Below are positions 54,610 to 63,794 of a stretch of DNA of 64,000 nt, piece by piece; positions within the stretch are counted from its first letter, which is position 1; the number at the start of each line of letters is the position of its first letter. Below the pieces are notes generated by a model. The model saw only the letters and a program-made list of their open reading frames with translations. It did not search any database and had not been told where the DNA came from. The position numbers were made by a program, and so were the translations under genes. This stretch comes from Pseudomonas ekonensis (GTDB lineage Bacteria > Pseudomonadota > Gammaproteobacteria > Pseudomonadales > Pseudomonadaceae). Location: contig NZ_JAHSTS010000001.1 of assembly GCF_019145435.1 (NCBI RefSeq), positions 820,001 to 884,000 of the forward strand. Reading direction: 5' to 3'.

Positions 54610-55464
54610 CTATTCCAGCATCTGGCTGAGCATCCAGCTTCCCGCCGGCCCCGGCGGAAACTGCCGCGACCACAGCGCATCGACGAACACCGGTTTTGGC
54701 CAGCCGCGCACGTTCAGCTCCGTCAACGTACCGTTGCCGAAGCGCCCCACCAGCCAGCGCGGCAGCGGCGCCCAGCCGAACCCGCGCTGGGCCATTTCCA
54801 ACAGCATCAGGTAGCTGGGCGCCGACCAGACGCGGCCCTTGGCCCGGGAGCCGTAGGGATTGACGATGGTCGCCAGGCGCAGTTCGCGGTGCTGCTCCAG
54901 CACCTGCGGATCGATGGACTCCAGCGCCGCCAGCGGGTGTCCGCGTCCGACGAATAGCGCGATCTCAGTGCGCTCGTCCACCGTGGCGGTCTCCAGGTCC
55001 GGCGGGTAATGGTCGCGCATCTCGACGAACGCCAGATGGGCCCGGCCCCGTTGCACCAGGGCGATCAGGTCGTCGCATTCGGCGATCAGGCATTCGAGCT
55101 CCAGGTCCGGGTAACGCTGTTCGAAGGCGCTGAGCGTCGCTTCGAAGCGGTCGGACTGATAGGTGTCGGAAATCGCCACCGTCAGCTTCGGCTCGACCCC
55201 TTGTGCCAGTTGCCGCGCGGTCATTTCCAGGCGGCTGCCGGCCGCCAGGATCGCCTCGGCCCGTTGCAGCATCACATGGCCCGCCGGGGTCAGGGTCGGC
55301 TTGCGGCTGCTGCGGTCGAACAGGACCAGGTCCAGGTCGATCTCAAGGCTCGCCACCGCTGCGCTGATGGTCGACTGACTGCGCCCCAGCTTGCGCGCCG
55401 CCGCCGAAAACGAGCCCTGGGTCGCGGCCTGGACAAACGCCTGCAGCACTTCTTGAGAGGCCAT
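54610..55464 (-). CDS. LysR-family regulator, divergent from second PACE pump
   Basis: 284 residues. Helix-turn-helix GSFSAAARKLGRSQSTISAA near 17-36, followed by an effector-binding domain. It is divergent from the PACE gene with 89 bases between. The organisation copies 41110-42534, and the helix-turn-helix regions of the two regulators share the GSFSAAAR-LG core, indicating an ancient duplication of the module or separate acquisition. Start ATG 55464. Confidence 0.88.
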   Translation of the reverse strand: MASQEVLQAFVQAATQGSFSAAARKLGRSQSTISAAVASLEIDLDLVLFDRSSRKPTLTPAGHVMLQRAEAILAAGSRLEMTARQLAQGVEPKLTVAISDTYQSDRFEATLSAFEQRYPDLELECLIAECDDLIALVQRGRAHLAFVEMRDHYPPDLETATVDERTEIALFVGRGHPLAALESIDPQVLEQHRELRLATIVNPYGSRAKGRVWSAPSYLMLLEMAQRGFGWAPLPRWLVGRFGNGTLTELNVRGWPKPVFVDALWSRQFPPGPAGSWMLSQMLE

Positions 55465-55553
55465 GAACTATCGCCTTGATCGATGGTTATTGATTAGGAA
55501 GTATCGGTGCGGGGTTGGATGATGGCAACCATCATCACTCAAGGAGTCAGGTC

Positions 55554-55991
55554 ATGACGGCCCCTAAATCCATCACTGAACGCATTTGCCAGGCCATCGG
55601 TTTCGAGGTGTTGGCGATTCTTGTCTGCACGCCGCTGCTGGCCTGGATCATGGGCAAGCCGCTGCTGGACATGGGCGTGGTCACCGTGCTCGTCGCCGTG
55701 TTGGCGCTGTTGTGGAACGTGGTGTTCAACGGCGCGTTCGACCGCGTGCTCAAGCGTTTGCGCATTCGCCACAACGCCTGGGTGCGGGTGGTGCATGCGC
55801 TGCTGTTCGAGGGGGGACTGGTGGTGATGGGCGTGCCGCTGATCGCCTGGTGGCTGTCGGTGAGCCTGTGGCAGGCGTTCCTGCTCGACATCGGCGTGCT
55901 GCTGTTCTTCCTGCCCTACACCTATGTGTACCACTGGGCGTATGACGTGGTGCGCGAGCGGCTGGTGCTGCGCACTGCCTGCGAGGGCTGA
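55554..55991 (+). CDS. PACE-family multidrug efflux transporter (second copy)
   Basis: 145-residue inner-membrane exporter with two BTP domains (helices about 10-32, 38-58, 80-100, 105-128). It shares landmark residues with the protein at 41110: N-terminal FEVLAIL, NVVFNGAFDRVLKR in helix 2, PLIAWWLSVSLWQAFLLDIG in helix 3, and YHWAYDVV in helix 4. ATG 55554 has AAGGAG 7 bases upstream. Likely biocide or polyamine exporter. Sequence is clearly different from the first copy, so it is not a recent duplicate. Confidence 0.9.
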   Translation: MTAPKSITERICQAIGFEVLAILVCTPLLAWIMGKPLLDMGVVTVLVAVLALLWNVVFNGAFDRVLKRLRIRHNAWVRVVHALLFEGGLVVMGVPLIAWWLSVSLWQAFLLDIGVLLFFLPYTYVYHWAYDVVRERLVLRTACEG

Positions 55992-56014
55992 AGGGAACGG
56001 CGCCGGCCGGGCCG

Positions 56015-56112
56015 GCGCCATCGCCAGCAGGCTGGCTCCCACAAGGTTCTGCGGTGAGCACAAAGGTTGCGTTCACCCGGATCCCCTGTGGGAGCCAGCC
56101 TGCTGGCGATGA
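56015..56112. repeat. REP pair (REPIN)
   Basis: GCCATCGCCAGCAGGCTGGC (56017) and inverse GAGCCAGCCTGCTGGCGATG (56092), about 55 bases apart. Confidence 0.85.
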
Positions 56113-56154
56113 CGTCAGTGGGGGCAGGGCAAGGCAACTGCCCCCACTGCGCGA

Positions 56155-56877
56155 TCAAACGTGGAAGTAACCCACGCACGAATCGAACGGCAGGCGCTTG
56201 AGCTCGATCTTGTTCAGGTCCAGCACTTCGCGCAGGGCCTTGGTTTCGCCCGGGAAGTTGCGGTAGGCCACTTCGTCCAGCACCACGATGGCGCCTTTTG
56301 GCATGTACGGCAGGAAAGTCTCCAGCGCGACCTTGGTCGACTCGTACAGGTCGGTGTCCAGGATCAGCATGGCCACGACCAGGTCAGGACGGGTCTTGAC
56401 CCACTCCGGCACGGTCTTGACGATGTCGCCCTTGACCAGTTCGCAGCGCGGAATGCGGTTGACCGGACGCAGCAAGTCGTTGGCGTCGATCATGTCCTGG
56501 ATCAGCGACTGGTCGGTGTCGGAGAACATGGTTTCGTTGACGTCGGCCGGATCGTCGGTCTTGCTGATGCTCTGGAAGCCTTCGAAGGTGTCGAAACCGA
56601 CGATGGAGCGGTTGATCGCGTACGGCTCCAGGATCATCGACAGGTGCATGTAGAGCATCAGCGAGTTGCCCTTGTACACGCCGCACTCGATGATCGCGCC
56701 CGGGATCTCGGCGACTTTCTTGAACAGTTCCATGCGCGACAGCGCGGCGGTGACGCCGATGCGGTTGGCGAACACGAACGGGGCATCGGCCACGTATTCG
56801 GCGTCCACGCGCTTGAGGACGCCGGCGCGGGTTTCGTTGTATTGGGCTTCGGCAGGCGTGATGCGACGCTTGGTCAT
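56155..56877 (-). CDS. TylF/MycF-type O-methyltransferase
   Basis: SAM-dependent methyltransferase of 240 residues from ATG 56877. SAM motif IIECGVYKGNS (62-72), FDTFEGF (95-101), LILDTDLYEST (171-181) and VVLDEV (198-203) follow the TylF/MycF/NovP metal-dependent pattern, where Asp residues of the last two motifs bind Mg2+. Relatives methylate deoxysugars of macrolides and aminocoumarins. It is the second gene of an operon with a 2-oxoglutarate dioxygenase (start overlaps its stop by ATGA). No polyketide, peptide synthetase or sugar genes are near, so the substrate is unknown. Confidence 0.87.
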   Translation of the reverse strand: MTKRRITPAEAQYNETRAGVLKRVDAEYVADAPFVFANRIGVTAALSRMELFKKVAEIPGAIIECGVYKGNSLMLYMHLSMILEPYAINRSIVGFDTFEGFQSISKTDDPADVNETMFSDTDQSLIQDMIDANDLLRPVNRIPRCELVKGDIVKTVPEWVKTRPDLVVAMLILDTDLYESTKVALETFLPYMPKGAIVVLDEVAYRNFPGETKALREVLDLNKIELKRLPFDSCVGYFHV

Positions 56878-57761
56878 TGCTGGATTCCTTGGAAATTCGA
56901 GAAGTCGTGGGCGTGGAAGTAGTCTTTGAAGCCGGCGCCGACGTCCGGGCACGCGCTGTCGACGTTGATCGCGCCGCGGTTGTGCTTGAGGTCATCGAGG
57001 TGCATCAGGCGGAAGTCGACGCTGAAACGGGTGTGTTGCGTGTGGTTGGCGACCGTGCCGTGCAGGTGCGAGCCGGAGAATATCAGCATGTCGCCGGTGT
57101 TGCCGGCCACGCGCAGTTCGGCCGCGGTGTCGATCTCTTCCAGCGGCACCGGGTGCACGCGGACTTCTTCCTTGAGGTTGTCCTTGGCCTTGTGGCGCTG
57201 GTTGTTGATCCAGTCGTTGAGGCTCCACTGGGCGGACGAGTTCTTCACCGGCACATCGAAGTAGCTGGTGTTGATCATCATGGTCTGGTCCGGGGAAATG
57301 GTGTGCACCGGCATCCAGGTGTTGATCTGGCAATCGACGCTGCCGTACCAGGTGTCGCGGTGCGGCTTGTAGGCGTAGCTGACGCCGGCGTGCAGGTAGT
57401 CGTAGTTCGGCACCACGCGGATGCGCGGCACGTCGAAGATGTATTCGCGCGGGTCGACGCCGATCTCGTCGATGAAGCTCAGGATCAGTTCCTTGGCGCG
57501 CAGGCTGTTGGTGAACTGGCCCTTGAGGCGGGTCACCAGCACCACGAACTCTTCCACCGGCATCAGCGTGTGCAGCGCCTGGTGGCGGGTTTCGCCGTCG
57601 AACGCGGCGGTGATGCTTTCCTGGGCGAATTCGCACAGTTGGCGGGCGGCGCGCAATTGGGTGTTCAGGAAGATGTCGCCGGCGTAGATGGCTTCTTTGA
57701 AGTCAGCCTTTTGCTGCAGCTGATTGATATACAGGTTCACGGTTCTTTTCCCTGAATGCAT
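56874..57761 (-). CDS. Fe(II)/2-oxoglutarate-dependent dioxygenase-like protein
   Basis: 295 residues. The facial triad is readable: His134 and Asp136 in PHRDTWYG, and the distal His234 in GSHLHGT, with the 2-oxoglutarate-binding Arg245 (TRFSVDF) 11 residues later, as in the PhyH superfamily. A conserved N-terminal helical part (1-110) is unlike any family I can name, and there is no signal peptide. ATG 57761. It overlaps the methyltransferase by 4 bases, so the two enzymes are made together; hydroxylation followed by methylation is the obvious inference. Substrate unknown. Confidence 0.82.
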   Translation of the reverse strand: MHSGKRTVNLYINQLQQKADFKEAIYAGDIFLNTQLRAARQLCEFAQESITAAFDGETRHQALHTLMPVEEFVVLVTRLKGQFTNSLRAKELILSFIDEIGVDPREYIFDVPRIRVVPNYDYLHAGVSYAYKPHRDTWYGSVDCQINTWMPVHTISPDQTMMINTSYFDVPVKNSSAQWSLNDWINNQRHKAKDNLKEEVRVHPVPLEEIDTAAELRVAGNTGDMLIFSGSHLHGTVANHTQHTRFSVDFRLMHLDDLKHNRGAINVDSACPDVGAGFKDYFHAHDFSNFQGIQQ

Positions 57762-57856
57762 CGAGTGACTTAAGAGTCGGCATCATGCCGGCAAACTGAA
57801 GTGCAATCTGAACGGCCGGTGCCCGATGGCGTGGTTATCGGACGGCCGGCGGGCAT

Positions 57857-57902
57857 GCACGAAAAAATCCCGGCCCTGAAACGGGCCGGGATTTTTTCGT
57901 GC
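57857..57902 (-). terminator. Rho-independent terminator after pit (20-bp stem)
   Basis: A perfect 20-bp stem (57857-57876 with 57883-57902) around TGAAAC, with six-base A and T runs in the arms. It lies 11 bases beyond the pit stop on the minus strand, and isolates the dioxygenase operon from pit readthrough. Confidence 0.9.
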
Positions 57903-57912
57903 GGCGGGCGGT

Positions 57913-59526
57913 TCAGAAAATCAGGGTGAACAGCCAGTACAGGCTCCCCGACAGCACGATCGCCGCCGGCAGCGTCAGCACCCAGGCCATCAGCAGGTTG
58001 CGGATGGTCTTCATCTGCAGGCCGCCGCCGTTGGCGACCATGGTGCCGGCCACGCCGGAGGACAGCACGTGGGTGGTCGACACCGGCAGACCGAACATGT
58101 CGGCGGCGCCGATGGTCAGCATCGCCACGGATTCGGCCGACGCGCCCTGGGCGTAGGTCAGGTGGGTCTTGCCGATCTTCTCGCCGACCGTCACCACGAT
58201 GCGCTTCCAGCCCACCATGGTGCCCAGGCCCAGGGCGATGGCCACGGCGATCTTCACCCACAACGGAATGAAGCGGGTGGCGTTGTCGATCTGCTGCTTG
58301 AACAGTTGCAGCTTGCCGGTGGCGTCGGCGTCGAAGCCGCCGACCTTGTTCTTGTCCATCAGGCGGATGGTTTCGCTGGCCAGGTACATGTCGTTGCGCA
58401 CGTTGCCCATGGCCTCGGCGGGCACCCTGGACAGCGAGCCATAGCCTTTCACTTCCTCACCGATGTGCCCGGTCAGTGCGGCGAGGGCGGGGATCAGTTG
58501 CGGCGTCGCCTCTTTGCTGCGCACGTAGTCCGACAGCACCGGGCGCGGGTCGGCCGGGGCCGGCAGCGGCGCGTGCTTGACCAAAGCCTGTTGGGTGACC
58601 TCGGCCACCGCCGCGAACTGCAGGGTCTGGTCGGCGGGCATGGTGCGGTTCAGCGCGTAGGCCATCGGCAGGGTGCCGACCAGGATCAGCATGATCAGGC
58701 CCATGCCTTTCTGGCCGTCGTTGGAGCCGTGGGCGAACGACACGCCGGTGCAGGTCAGGATCAGCAGGCCGCGGATCCACCACGGCGGCGGGGTGTCGCC
58801 CTCGGGGGCCTTGTACAGCGAACGGTTCTTGACGAACGCGCGCAAGGCCAGCAGCAACAGCGCCGCGCAACCGAAGCCCACCAGCGGCGACAGCAGCAGG
58901 GCGTAGCCGACCTTGGTCGCCTGGGCCCAATCCACGCCGCTGGTGCCGTCGCGCCCGTGCATCAGGGCGTTGGCCACGCCGACGCCGATGATCGAACCGA
59001 TCAGGGTGTGCGACGACGAGGCCGGCAGCCCCAGCCACCAAGTGCCGAGGTTCCACAGGATCGCGGCGATCAGCAGGGCGAAGATCATCGCGAAGCCGGC
59101 GGACGAGCCGACCTGCAGGATCAGTTCCACCGGCAGCAGGGCGATGATGCCGAACGCCACCGCGCCGCTGGACAGCAGCACCCCGAGGAAGTTGAAGAAG
59201 CCGGACCACACCACCGCGAAATGCGGCGGCAGCGAATGGGTGTAGATCACCGTGGCCACGGCGTTGGCGGTGTCGTGGAAGCCGTTGACGAACTCGAAGC
59301 CCAGCGCGATCAGCAGCGCCACGCCCAGCAGCAGGAACGGTGTCCAGGTGGTGACCACGGTGCCCAGCTCGTGCATGTCGTGCATCAGGCTGTAGGCGGT
59401 GAACAGCAGACCCAGGGCCAGCACCGCGAAAAACACCACATAGGTGAAGGGACCGGTTTTCTTGTCGAGGGCTGGCCTGCCGCTGGAAGCGGACGGTTGG
59501 CCGGCGGTCAGGGAGGGCGTCGCCAT
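57913..59526 (-). CDS. pit: Inorganic phosphate transporter, Pit family
   Basis: 537 residues from ATG 59526; polytopic inner-membrane protein importing metal-phosphate with protons. The duplicated Pit signature is present: GFEFVNGFHDTANAVATVIY near 83 and FAHGSNDGQKGMGLIMLILV near 250, and the C-terminal half has GADMFGLPVSTTHVLSSGVA. A long cytoplasmic loop (about 285-420) separates halves, as in PitA-type proteins. The alternative ATG 59565 adds a Pro-rich, ribosome-site-free extension and is rejected. Confidence 0.92.
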   Translation of the reverse strand: MATPSLTAGQPSASSGRPALDKKTGPFTYVVFFAVLALGLLFTAYSLMHDMHELGTVVTTWTPFLLLGVALLIALGFEFVNGFHDTANAVATVIYTHSLPPHFAVVWSGFFNFLGVLLSSGAVAFGIIALLPVELILQVGSSAGFAMIFALLIAAILWNLGTWWLGLPASSSHTLIGSIIGVGVANALMHGRDGTSGVDWAQATKVGYALLLSPLVGFGCAALLLLALRAFVKNRSLYKAPEGDTPPPWWIRGLLILTCTGVSFAHGSNDGQKGMGLIMLILVGTLPMAYALNRTMPADQTLQFAAVAEVTQQALVKHAPLPAPADPRPVLSDYVRSKEATPQLIPALAALTGHIGEEVKGYGSLSRVPAEAMGNVRNDMYLASETIRLMDKNKVGGFDADATGKLQLFKQQIDNATRFIPLWVKIAVAIALGLGTMVGWKRIVVTVGEKIGKTHLTYAQGASAESVAMLTIGAADMFGLPVSTTHVLSSGVAGTMVANGGGLQMKTIRNLLMAWVLTLPAAIVLSGSLYWLFTLIF

Positions 59527-59639
59527 GGGAGGACATTCCTGAGCGGGGGAAGGAGTGTCGCCCATGATCGTTGCTGAATATTACAGAGAGACTGCGGCAG
59601 ATCAGTGTTTGGTGGATTGACTGCGCCGTCGGTCCGGAT

Positions 59640-59685
59640 CCGGACGGGCCGGCGCCACCGCAAGCAGGCTTGCGATGGCGGCAAC
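59640..59685. repeat. REP remnant
   Basis: GCCGGCGCCACCGCAAGCAGGCTTGCGATGGCGGC: a single REP-like hairpin (CGCCATCGCAAGC on the complement) directly before zntB's 3' end. Confidence 0.5.
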
Positions 59686-60708
59686 TCAGTAATCGCGCCG
59701 TTTGCGAAACGCCCAGCGTCCGGCGATCAGGGTGAACGTCGCCACCAGCGCCACCAGGATCCAGAACCCCTCAGGATCCTGCGCCAGCGGCACGCCGCCG
59801 ACGTTCATGCCGAAGAAACCGGCGATGATGTTGATCGGCAGCGCCAGCACCGTGACCACGGTCAGGGTGAACAGCGTGCGGTTGCTCTGTTCGTTGACGT
59901 TGGCGGCGATCTCTTCCTGCAGCAGTTTGATCCGCTCGCCCAGGGCCGTGAGGTCGTTGATGATCAAGGCGAACTCTTCGGTGGACTTGCGCAGTTCCTT
60001 GACGTCTTCCTTCTGCAGCCACGCCGGCGGGCGGTTGAGCAGGCGCAGCAGCGAGCCCGGCTCCAGCGCCAGCAGCCGTTGCAGGCGCACCAGCACCCGG
60101 CGGTTGGCGCCCAGCTCGGCGCGGTTGGTCGACAGCCGCGAGGACAGCAGTTCGTCCTCGACCTGATCGACGCTCAGGCTGGTCTTGCGCACGATCTGGG
60201 TCAGCACTTCGCCCTGGTCGCGCAGCAGGTGCACCAGCAGCTCCAGCGGCGAGCGGAAGCATTCGCCGGCCTTCACCGAGGAACGCAGCTTGTCCACCGA
60301 GTGCAGCGGTTGCAGGCGTGCGCTGACGATCAGCTTGCCGCGCACGCAGACCCACAGGGTCGAGACGTCCGAGGACACCATGCTGCTGAGGTTGAACACC
60401 ACGTCGTTGACCACCGCCAGCAGGGCCGAGTCGACGTGCTCGATGCGGGTCGAGCGCGAGCCTTCGTGCAGCGCCTCGAAGAACTCCTCGGGCAATTGCA
60501 GGTGGCTCTTCATCCAGCGTTCGCACGCGGCATGGGCCAGGTTCAGGTGCAGCCAGAGGAACTCGTCGCCTTCGCCGTCGTTCTGCAGGCAGCGCAGGGC
60601 CGTGGCCGAATCGACTTCGCGGCCGCGTTCGCCGGGGCGGAAGCGAAAACCGTAGAGCAAACCGAACAGGTCGGGATCGCGATGACCGAGGTCGAGGCTG
60701 TGGTTCAT
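59686..60708 (-). CDS. zntB: Zinc transporter ZntB (CorA superfamily)
   Basis: 340-residue CorA-type divalent metal transporter, the ZntB length. A large N-terminal cytoplasmic domain (about 1-255) is followed by two membrane helices; the pore motif GMN (300-302) lies at the end of helix 1, followed by VGGVP as in ZntB instead of the MPE of CorA. The C-terminus is basic (FRKRRDY). ATG 60708. ZntB transports Zn2+ and possibly Ni2+/Cd2+; direction is debated. Monocistronic here. Confidence 0.9.
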   Translation of the reverse strand: MNHSLDLGHRDPDLFGLLYGFRFRPGERGREVDSATALRCLQNDGEGDEFLWLHLNLAHAACERWMKSHLQLPEEFFEALHEGSRSTRIEHVDSALLAVVNDVVFNLSSMVSSDVSTLWVCVRGKLIVSARLQPLHSVDKLRSSVKAGECFRSPLELLVHLLRDQGEVLTQIVRKTSLSVDQVEDELLSSRLSTNRAELGANRRVLVRLQRLLALEPGSLLRLLNRPPAWLQKEDVKELRKSTEEFALIINDLTALGERIKLLQEEIAANVNEQSNRTLFTLTVVTVLALPINIIAGFFGMNVGGVPLAQDPEGFWILVALVATFTLIAGRWAFRKRRDY

Positions 60709-60780
60709 GGAGACTCGCAGGGGAGGGCGTCTGTCGCGGGAGAGACAGGCTCACGTGTGCCCCATCATGGCGACGCTTTG

Positions 60781-60808
60781 TGACGGTTGCGTGACGGCAA
60801 AGTGACTG
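60781..60808. promoter_or_regulatory. Three TGACnG direct repeats at 11-bp period
   Basis: TGACGG (60781), TGACGG (60792) and TGACTG (60803) lie one helical turn apart between divergent zntB and chemoreceptor genes. They look like binding sites for an oligomerising regulator on one DNA face. Confidence 0.4.
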
Positions 60809-60981
60809 CCGTTCAAGGGTTTACCGGCGGTCGGATTTTTCTCAAGAAGCGCGCTGGTGCGCCGATCACGCATAGGTTAGGTTGCGCGCCTTCGGCCAAG
60901 AGCCAAGGCCCGCCGACACGGATGTCCGGCACCATTCACGTCTTACCGGGCGTGCCTCATCCCTGTCATGAGTACCTTGCG

Positions 60982-62604
60982 ATGCTGCAAAAATCCCTGA
61001 GAGCGCAAATTCTCGCCCTGCTGAGCGGCAGCCTGCTGGCGATGCTGTTGATCGCGCTGTCCTGCTTCCATTTCCTGTCCAACGGCGTGCAGAGCTACAG
61101 CCAGCTGATCGCCGGCCCGCTGCACACCTCGCAACTGATCGACGAAGCCAACCTGCAGTTCAAGGTGCAGGTGCAGGAGTGGAAGAACGTCTTGCTGCGC
61201 GGCAAGCAGCCGGCGGACCTGGCCAAGTACTGGGGCCAGTTCGAGGAGCGTCAGCGTGACGTCCAGACCATACTGGGCGAGCTGGCGGGCCAGCCCGGCA
61301 TCGAGCCTTCGCTCAAGAGCCGCATCGAGCGCCTGCGCGAAGAGCACCGTCTGCTGGGCGCCGCCTACCAGAAGGGCCGCGACGCCTACGTGGCCGCCGG
61401 GGCCGATCCGGCGGCCGGCGATGCCGCCGTCAAGGGCGTGGATCGCGCCGCCAGCGACCAGATGAGCGAACTGGTGGCCGAACTGCGCAAGCAAGGCACC
61501 GAGCAATCGGCGCTGATCAGCGCCAGCGCCGACCGTACCGTGTGGCTGGGCCTGTTGGTGATGCTCGCCTCCGGTCTGCTGATCGGCCTGCTGAGCCTGT
61601 GGCTGGTCAACCGCAACCTGGTCGAGCCGATCCGCAAACTGATCGGTTACGTCAGCCTGTTGAGCCAGGGCAAGTTTGCCGAGCGCGTGGCCAGCAACCG
61701 TCAGGACGAGCTGGGCAACCTGGCCGCAGCGGCCAACACCCTGCGCGATTTCCTCGCCGAGACCTTCAGCCACCTGCAACGCAGCGCCAAGGACCTGGAC
61801 AGCGCCAGCGGCGAGCTGAACGCCATCGCCACCCTGATGGCCGGCGGCACCAACGAGCAGTTCAGCCGCACCGATCAGGTGGCCACGGCGATGAACGAAA
61901 TGTCTGCCACCGCCCAGGAAGTCGCTCGTCACGCGGCGGACGCGGCGCGGGCCGCCGACGATGCCGACCAGTCCGCCCAGCAGGGCGAGAAGGTCATGCA
62001 GAACACCATTCACGCCATCACCCAGATGCGCGGCGAGATCGCCAACACCGCCACGGTGATCCGTCGCCTGGAGGCCGACAGCGGCCGCATCGGCAAGGTG
62101 CTGGAAGTGATCCGCGGCATCGCCGAGCAGACCAACCTGCTGGCGCTCAACGCCGCCATCGAAGCGGCCCGTGCCGGCGAGGCCGGACGCGGTTTCGCGG
62201 TGGTGGCCGACGAGGTGCGCAACCTGGCGCAGCGCACGGCGGAGTCGATCATCGAGATCAACCAGATCATCCACAGCGTGCAGACGGGCGCAGTGGACGC
62301 CGCCCACGCCATCGACAGCGGCCAGACCCGCAGCGACGAAAGCGTCGAGCAGGTGACTCAGGCCGGCGCCATGCTCGAGCGCATCACCCACGCGGTGGAA
62401 GCGATCCGCGACATGAACCGCCAGATCGCCACGGCGGCCGAAGAACAGACCTCGGTGGCCGAGGACATCTCGCGCAACCTGACCGAAATCACCTCGATCG
62501 CCAGCACCAACCTCGACAACGTCCAGCGCACCGAAAGCGCCAGCCAGAACCTGCACGGGCTGTCGGGGCAACTGAACGAAGTCACCGCCCGCCTGAGCGC
62601 CTGA
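60982..62604 (+). CDS. Transmembrane methyl-accepting chemotaxis protein
   Basis: 540 residues from ATG 60982. TM1 about 9-31, a helical periplasmic sensor (about 35-188; a four-helix-bundle type rather than Cache), TM2 about 190-212, HAMP (about 213-265), and an MCP signalling domain with tip [20 protein letters not shown] near 378. No C-terminal CheR-binding pentapeptide is present (ends RLSA). The periplasmic ligand is not predictable. Upstream in-frame codons to 60787 lack a membrane signal and are rejected. A REPIN array follows. Confidence 0.9.
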   Translation: MLQKSLRAQILALLSGSLLAMLLIALSCFHFLSNGVQSYSQLIAGPLHTSQLIDEANLQFKVQVQEWKNVLLRGKQPADLAKYWGQFEERQRDVQTILGELAGQPGIEPSLKSRIERLREEHRLLGAAYQKGRDAYVAAGADPAAGDAAVKGVDRAASDQMSELVAELRKQGTEQSALISASADRTVWLGLLVMLASGLLIGLLSLWLVNRNLVEPIRKLIGYVSLLSQGKFAERVASNRQDELGNLAAAANTLRDFLAETFSHLQRSAKDLDSASGELNAIATLMAGGTNEQFSRTDQVATAMNEMSATAQEVARHAADAARAADDADQSAQQGEKVMQNTIHAITQMRGEIANTATVIRRLEADSGRIGKVLEVIRGIAEQTNLLALNAAIEAARAGEAGRGFAVVADEVRNLAQRTAESIIEINQIIHSVQTGAVDAAHAIDSGQTRSDESVEQVTQAGAMLERITHAVEAIRDMNRQIATAAEEQTSVAEDISRNLTEITSIASTNLDNVQRTESASQNLHGLSGQLNEVTARLSA

Positions 62605-62624
62605 CGCCTGCGAACCTGTGGGGG

Positions 62625-63265
62625 CCAGACTGTTGGCGGTGGGGCCGGCACTGGAGATGCCAACAGTGCCGGCCCTATCGCTGGCAAGCCAGCTCCCACA
62701 GGTTCCGGGTCGTTCACAGATACAGGGCTGAACCCAGACACTGTGGGAGCCGGTTTGCCAGCGATGGCGGTGGGTCAGGCAACAGGGATGTCGGCAGTGC
62801 CGGCCTCATCGCTTGCAGGCAAGCTCCTACAGGTTCCGGGTCGTTCACAGATACAGGGCTGAACCCAGACACTGTGGGAGCTGGCTTGCCAGCGATGGCG
62901 GTGGGTCAGGCAACAGGGATGTCGGCAGTGCCGGCCTCATCGCTTGCAGGCAAGCTCCTACAGGTTCCGAGTCGTTCTCAGATGCAGGGTTGAACCCAGA
63001 CACTGTGGGAGCTGGCTTGCCAGCGATGGCGGTGGGTCAGGCGGTAGAGATGTCGGCTGAGCCGGCCTCATCGCTTGCAGGCAAGCTCCTACAGGTTCCG
63101 AGTCGTTCTCAGATGCAGGGTTGAACCCAGACACTGTGGGAGCCGGCTTGCCAGCGATGGCGGTGGGGCAGGCAACAGGGATGTCGGCAGTGCCGGCCTC
63201 ATCGCTTGCAGGCAAGCTCCCGCAGGGGGTGCGGTGTGCAGGGATCCATTGCGGGAGCCCGCCTG
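62625..63265. repeat. Tandem array of REPIN units, 131-bp period
   Basis: The 131-bp unit starting GGTTCC occurs at 62701, 62832, 62963 and 63094 (four full copies to 63224), preceded by a half-unit from about 62640 and followed by a partial one. Each unit contains two inverted REPs (GTGGGAGCTGGCTTGCCAGC and CATCGCTTGCAGGCAAGCTC). Copies 1-2 share one set of variants (CCGGGTCGTTCACAGATACA), copies 3-4 another (CCGAGTCGTTCTCAGATGCA), so duplication was stepwise. 131 is not a multiple of three, so it is not coding. This is the only content of the 731-base gap. Confidence 0.92.
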
Positions 63266-63335
63266 GGCGATGGCGTCCGTTCAGCCAGCGCCGGCCAGGA
63301 TCAAGTCAATTGCCCTGCAAAGGGGCATCTGCCGT

Positions 63336-63641
63336 TCAGGTGTCCTGCTTGTTGCTCAGCACCTTACCGGTGGTGGCGTCGAAGTCCACGTCGAATTCCT
63401 TGCCGTCGGCGGTGCGCAGTTCGACTTCGTACTCGTAGCCGTTGAAGTGGTTATCCAGGTCGGTGTCGGTGATGGTGGCGCCCGGATGCAGTTTCAGCGC
63501 GGCCTGGTTCATTTCTTCCAGCGGCTTGATCTTGCCGTCCTTGACCAGTTGCGGGATCTGGTCGACGCGCACGTCGGCCTGGGCCAGGCCAGCGGTGAGG
63601 GTCAGGGCGGCGGCGGTGAACAGGGCAGTCAAAGTCTTCAT
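63336..63641 (-). CDS. PepSY domain periplasmic protein
   Basis: 101 residues: a signal peptide (about 1-22, cleavage after AQA) and one PepSY domain (about 45-101; YEYEVELRTADGKEFDVDFD then ATTGKVLS). PepSY proteins bind or inhibit peptidases or act with two-component systems. ATG 63641 with AAAGGAATAG upstream. It stands alone here and is divergent from the sterol-desaturase gene. Confidence 0.9.
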   Translation of the reverse strand: MKTLTALFTAAALTLTAGLAQADVRVDQIPQLVKDGKIKPLEEMNQAALKLHPGATITDTDLDNHFNGYEYEVELRTADGKEFDVDFDATTGKVLSNKQDT

Positions 63642-63794
63642 GGTCTATTCCTTTGGGTGATTCATTCAAGTGGCTTCAGGTTAGCCGCCGCAACTTAACT
63701 CACCCTTAAAAAGCGCCGCGGCGGTTTGCGTCGTTTGTTCAATTGCCTGGCGCCCATCCCTTTCATGCTCGGCCTTCATTCAATGGAGGTGGAC

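Noticed and set aside
62605..63335. CRISPR array or repetitive coding sequence
   Set aside because: The 131-bp units are contiguous without unique spacers, contain REP hairpins, and are not a multiple of three; short frames across them are accidental.
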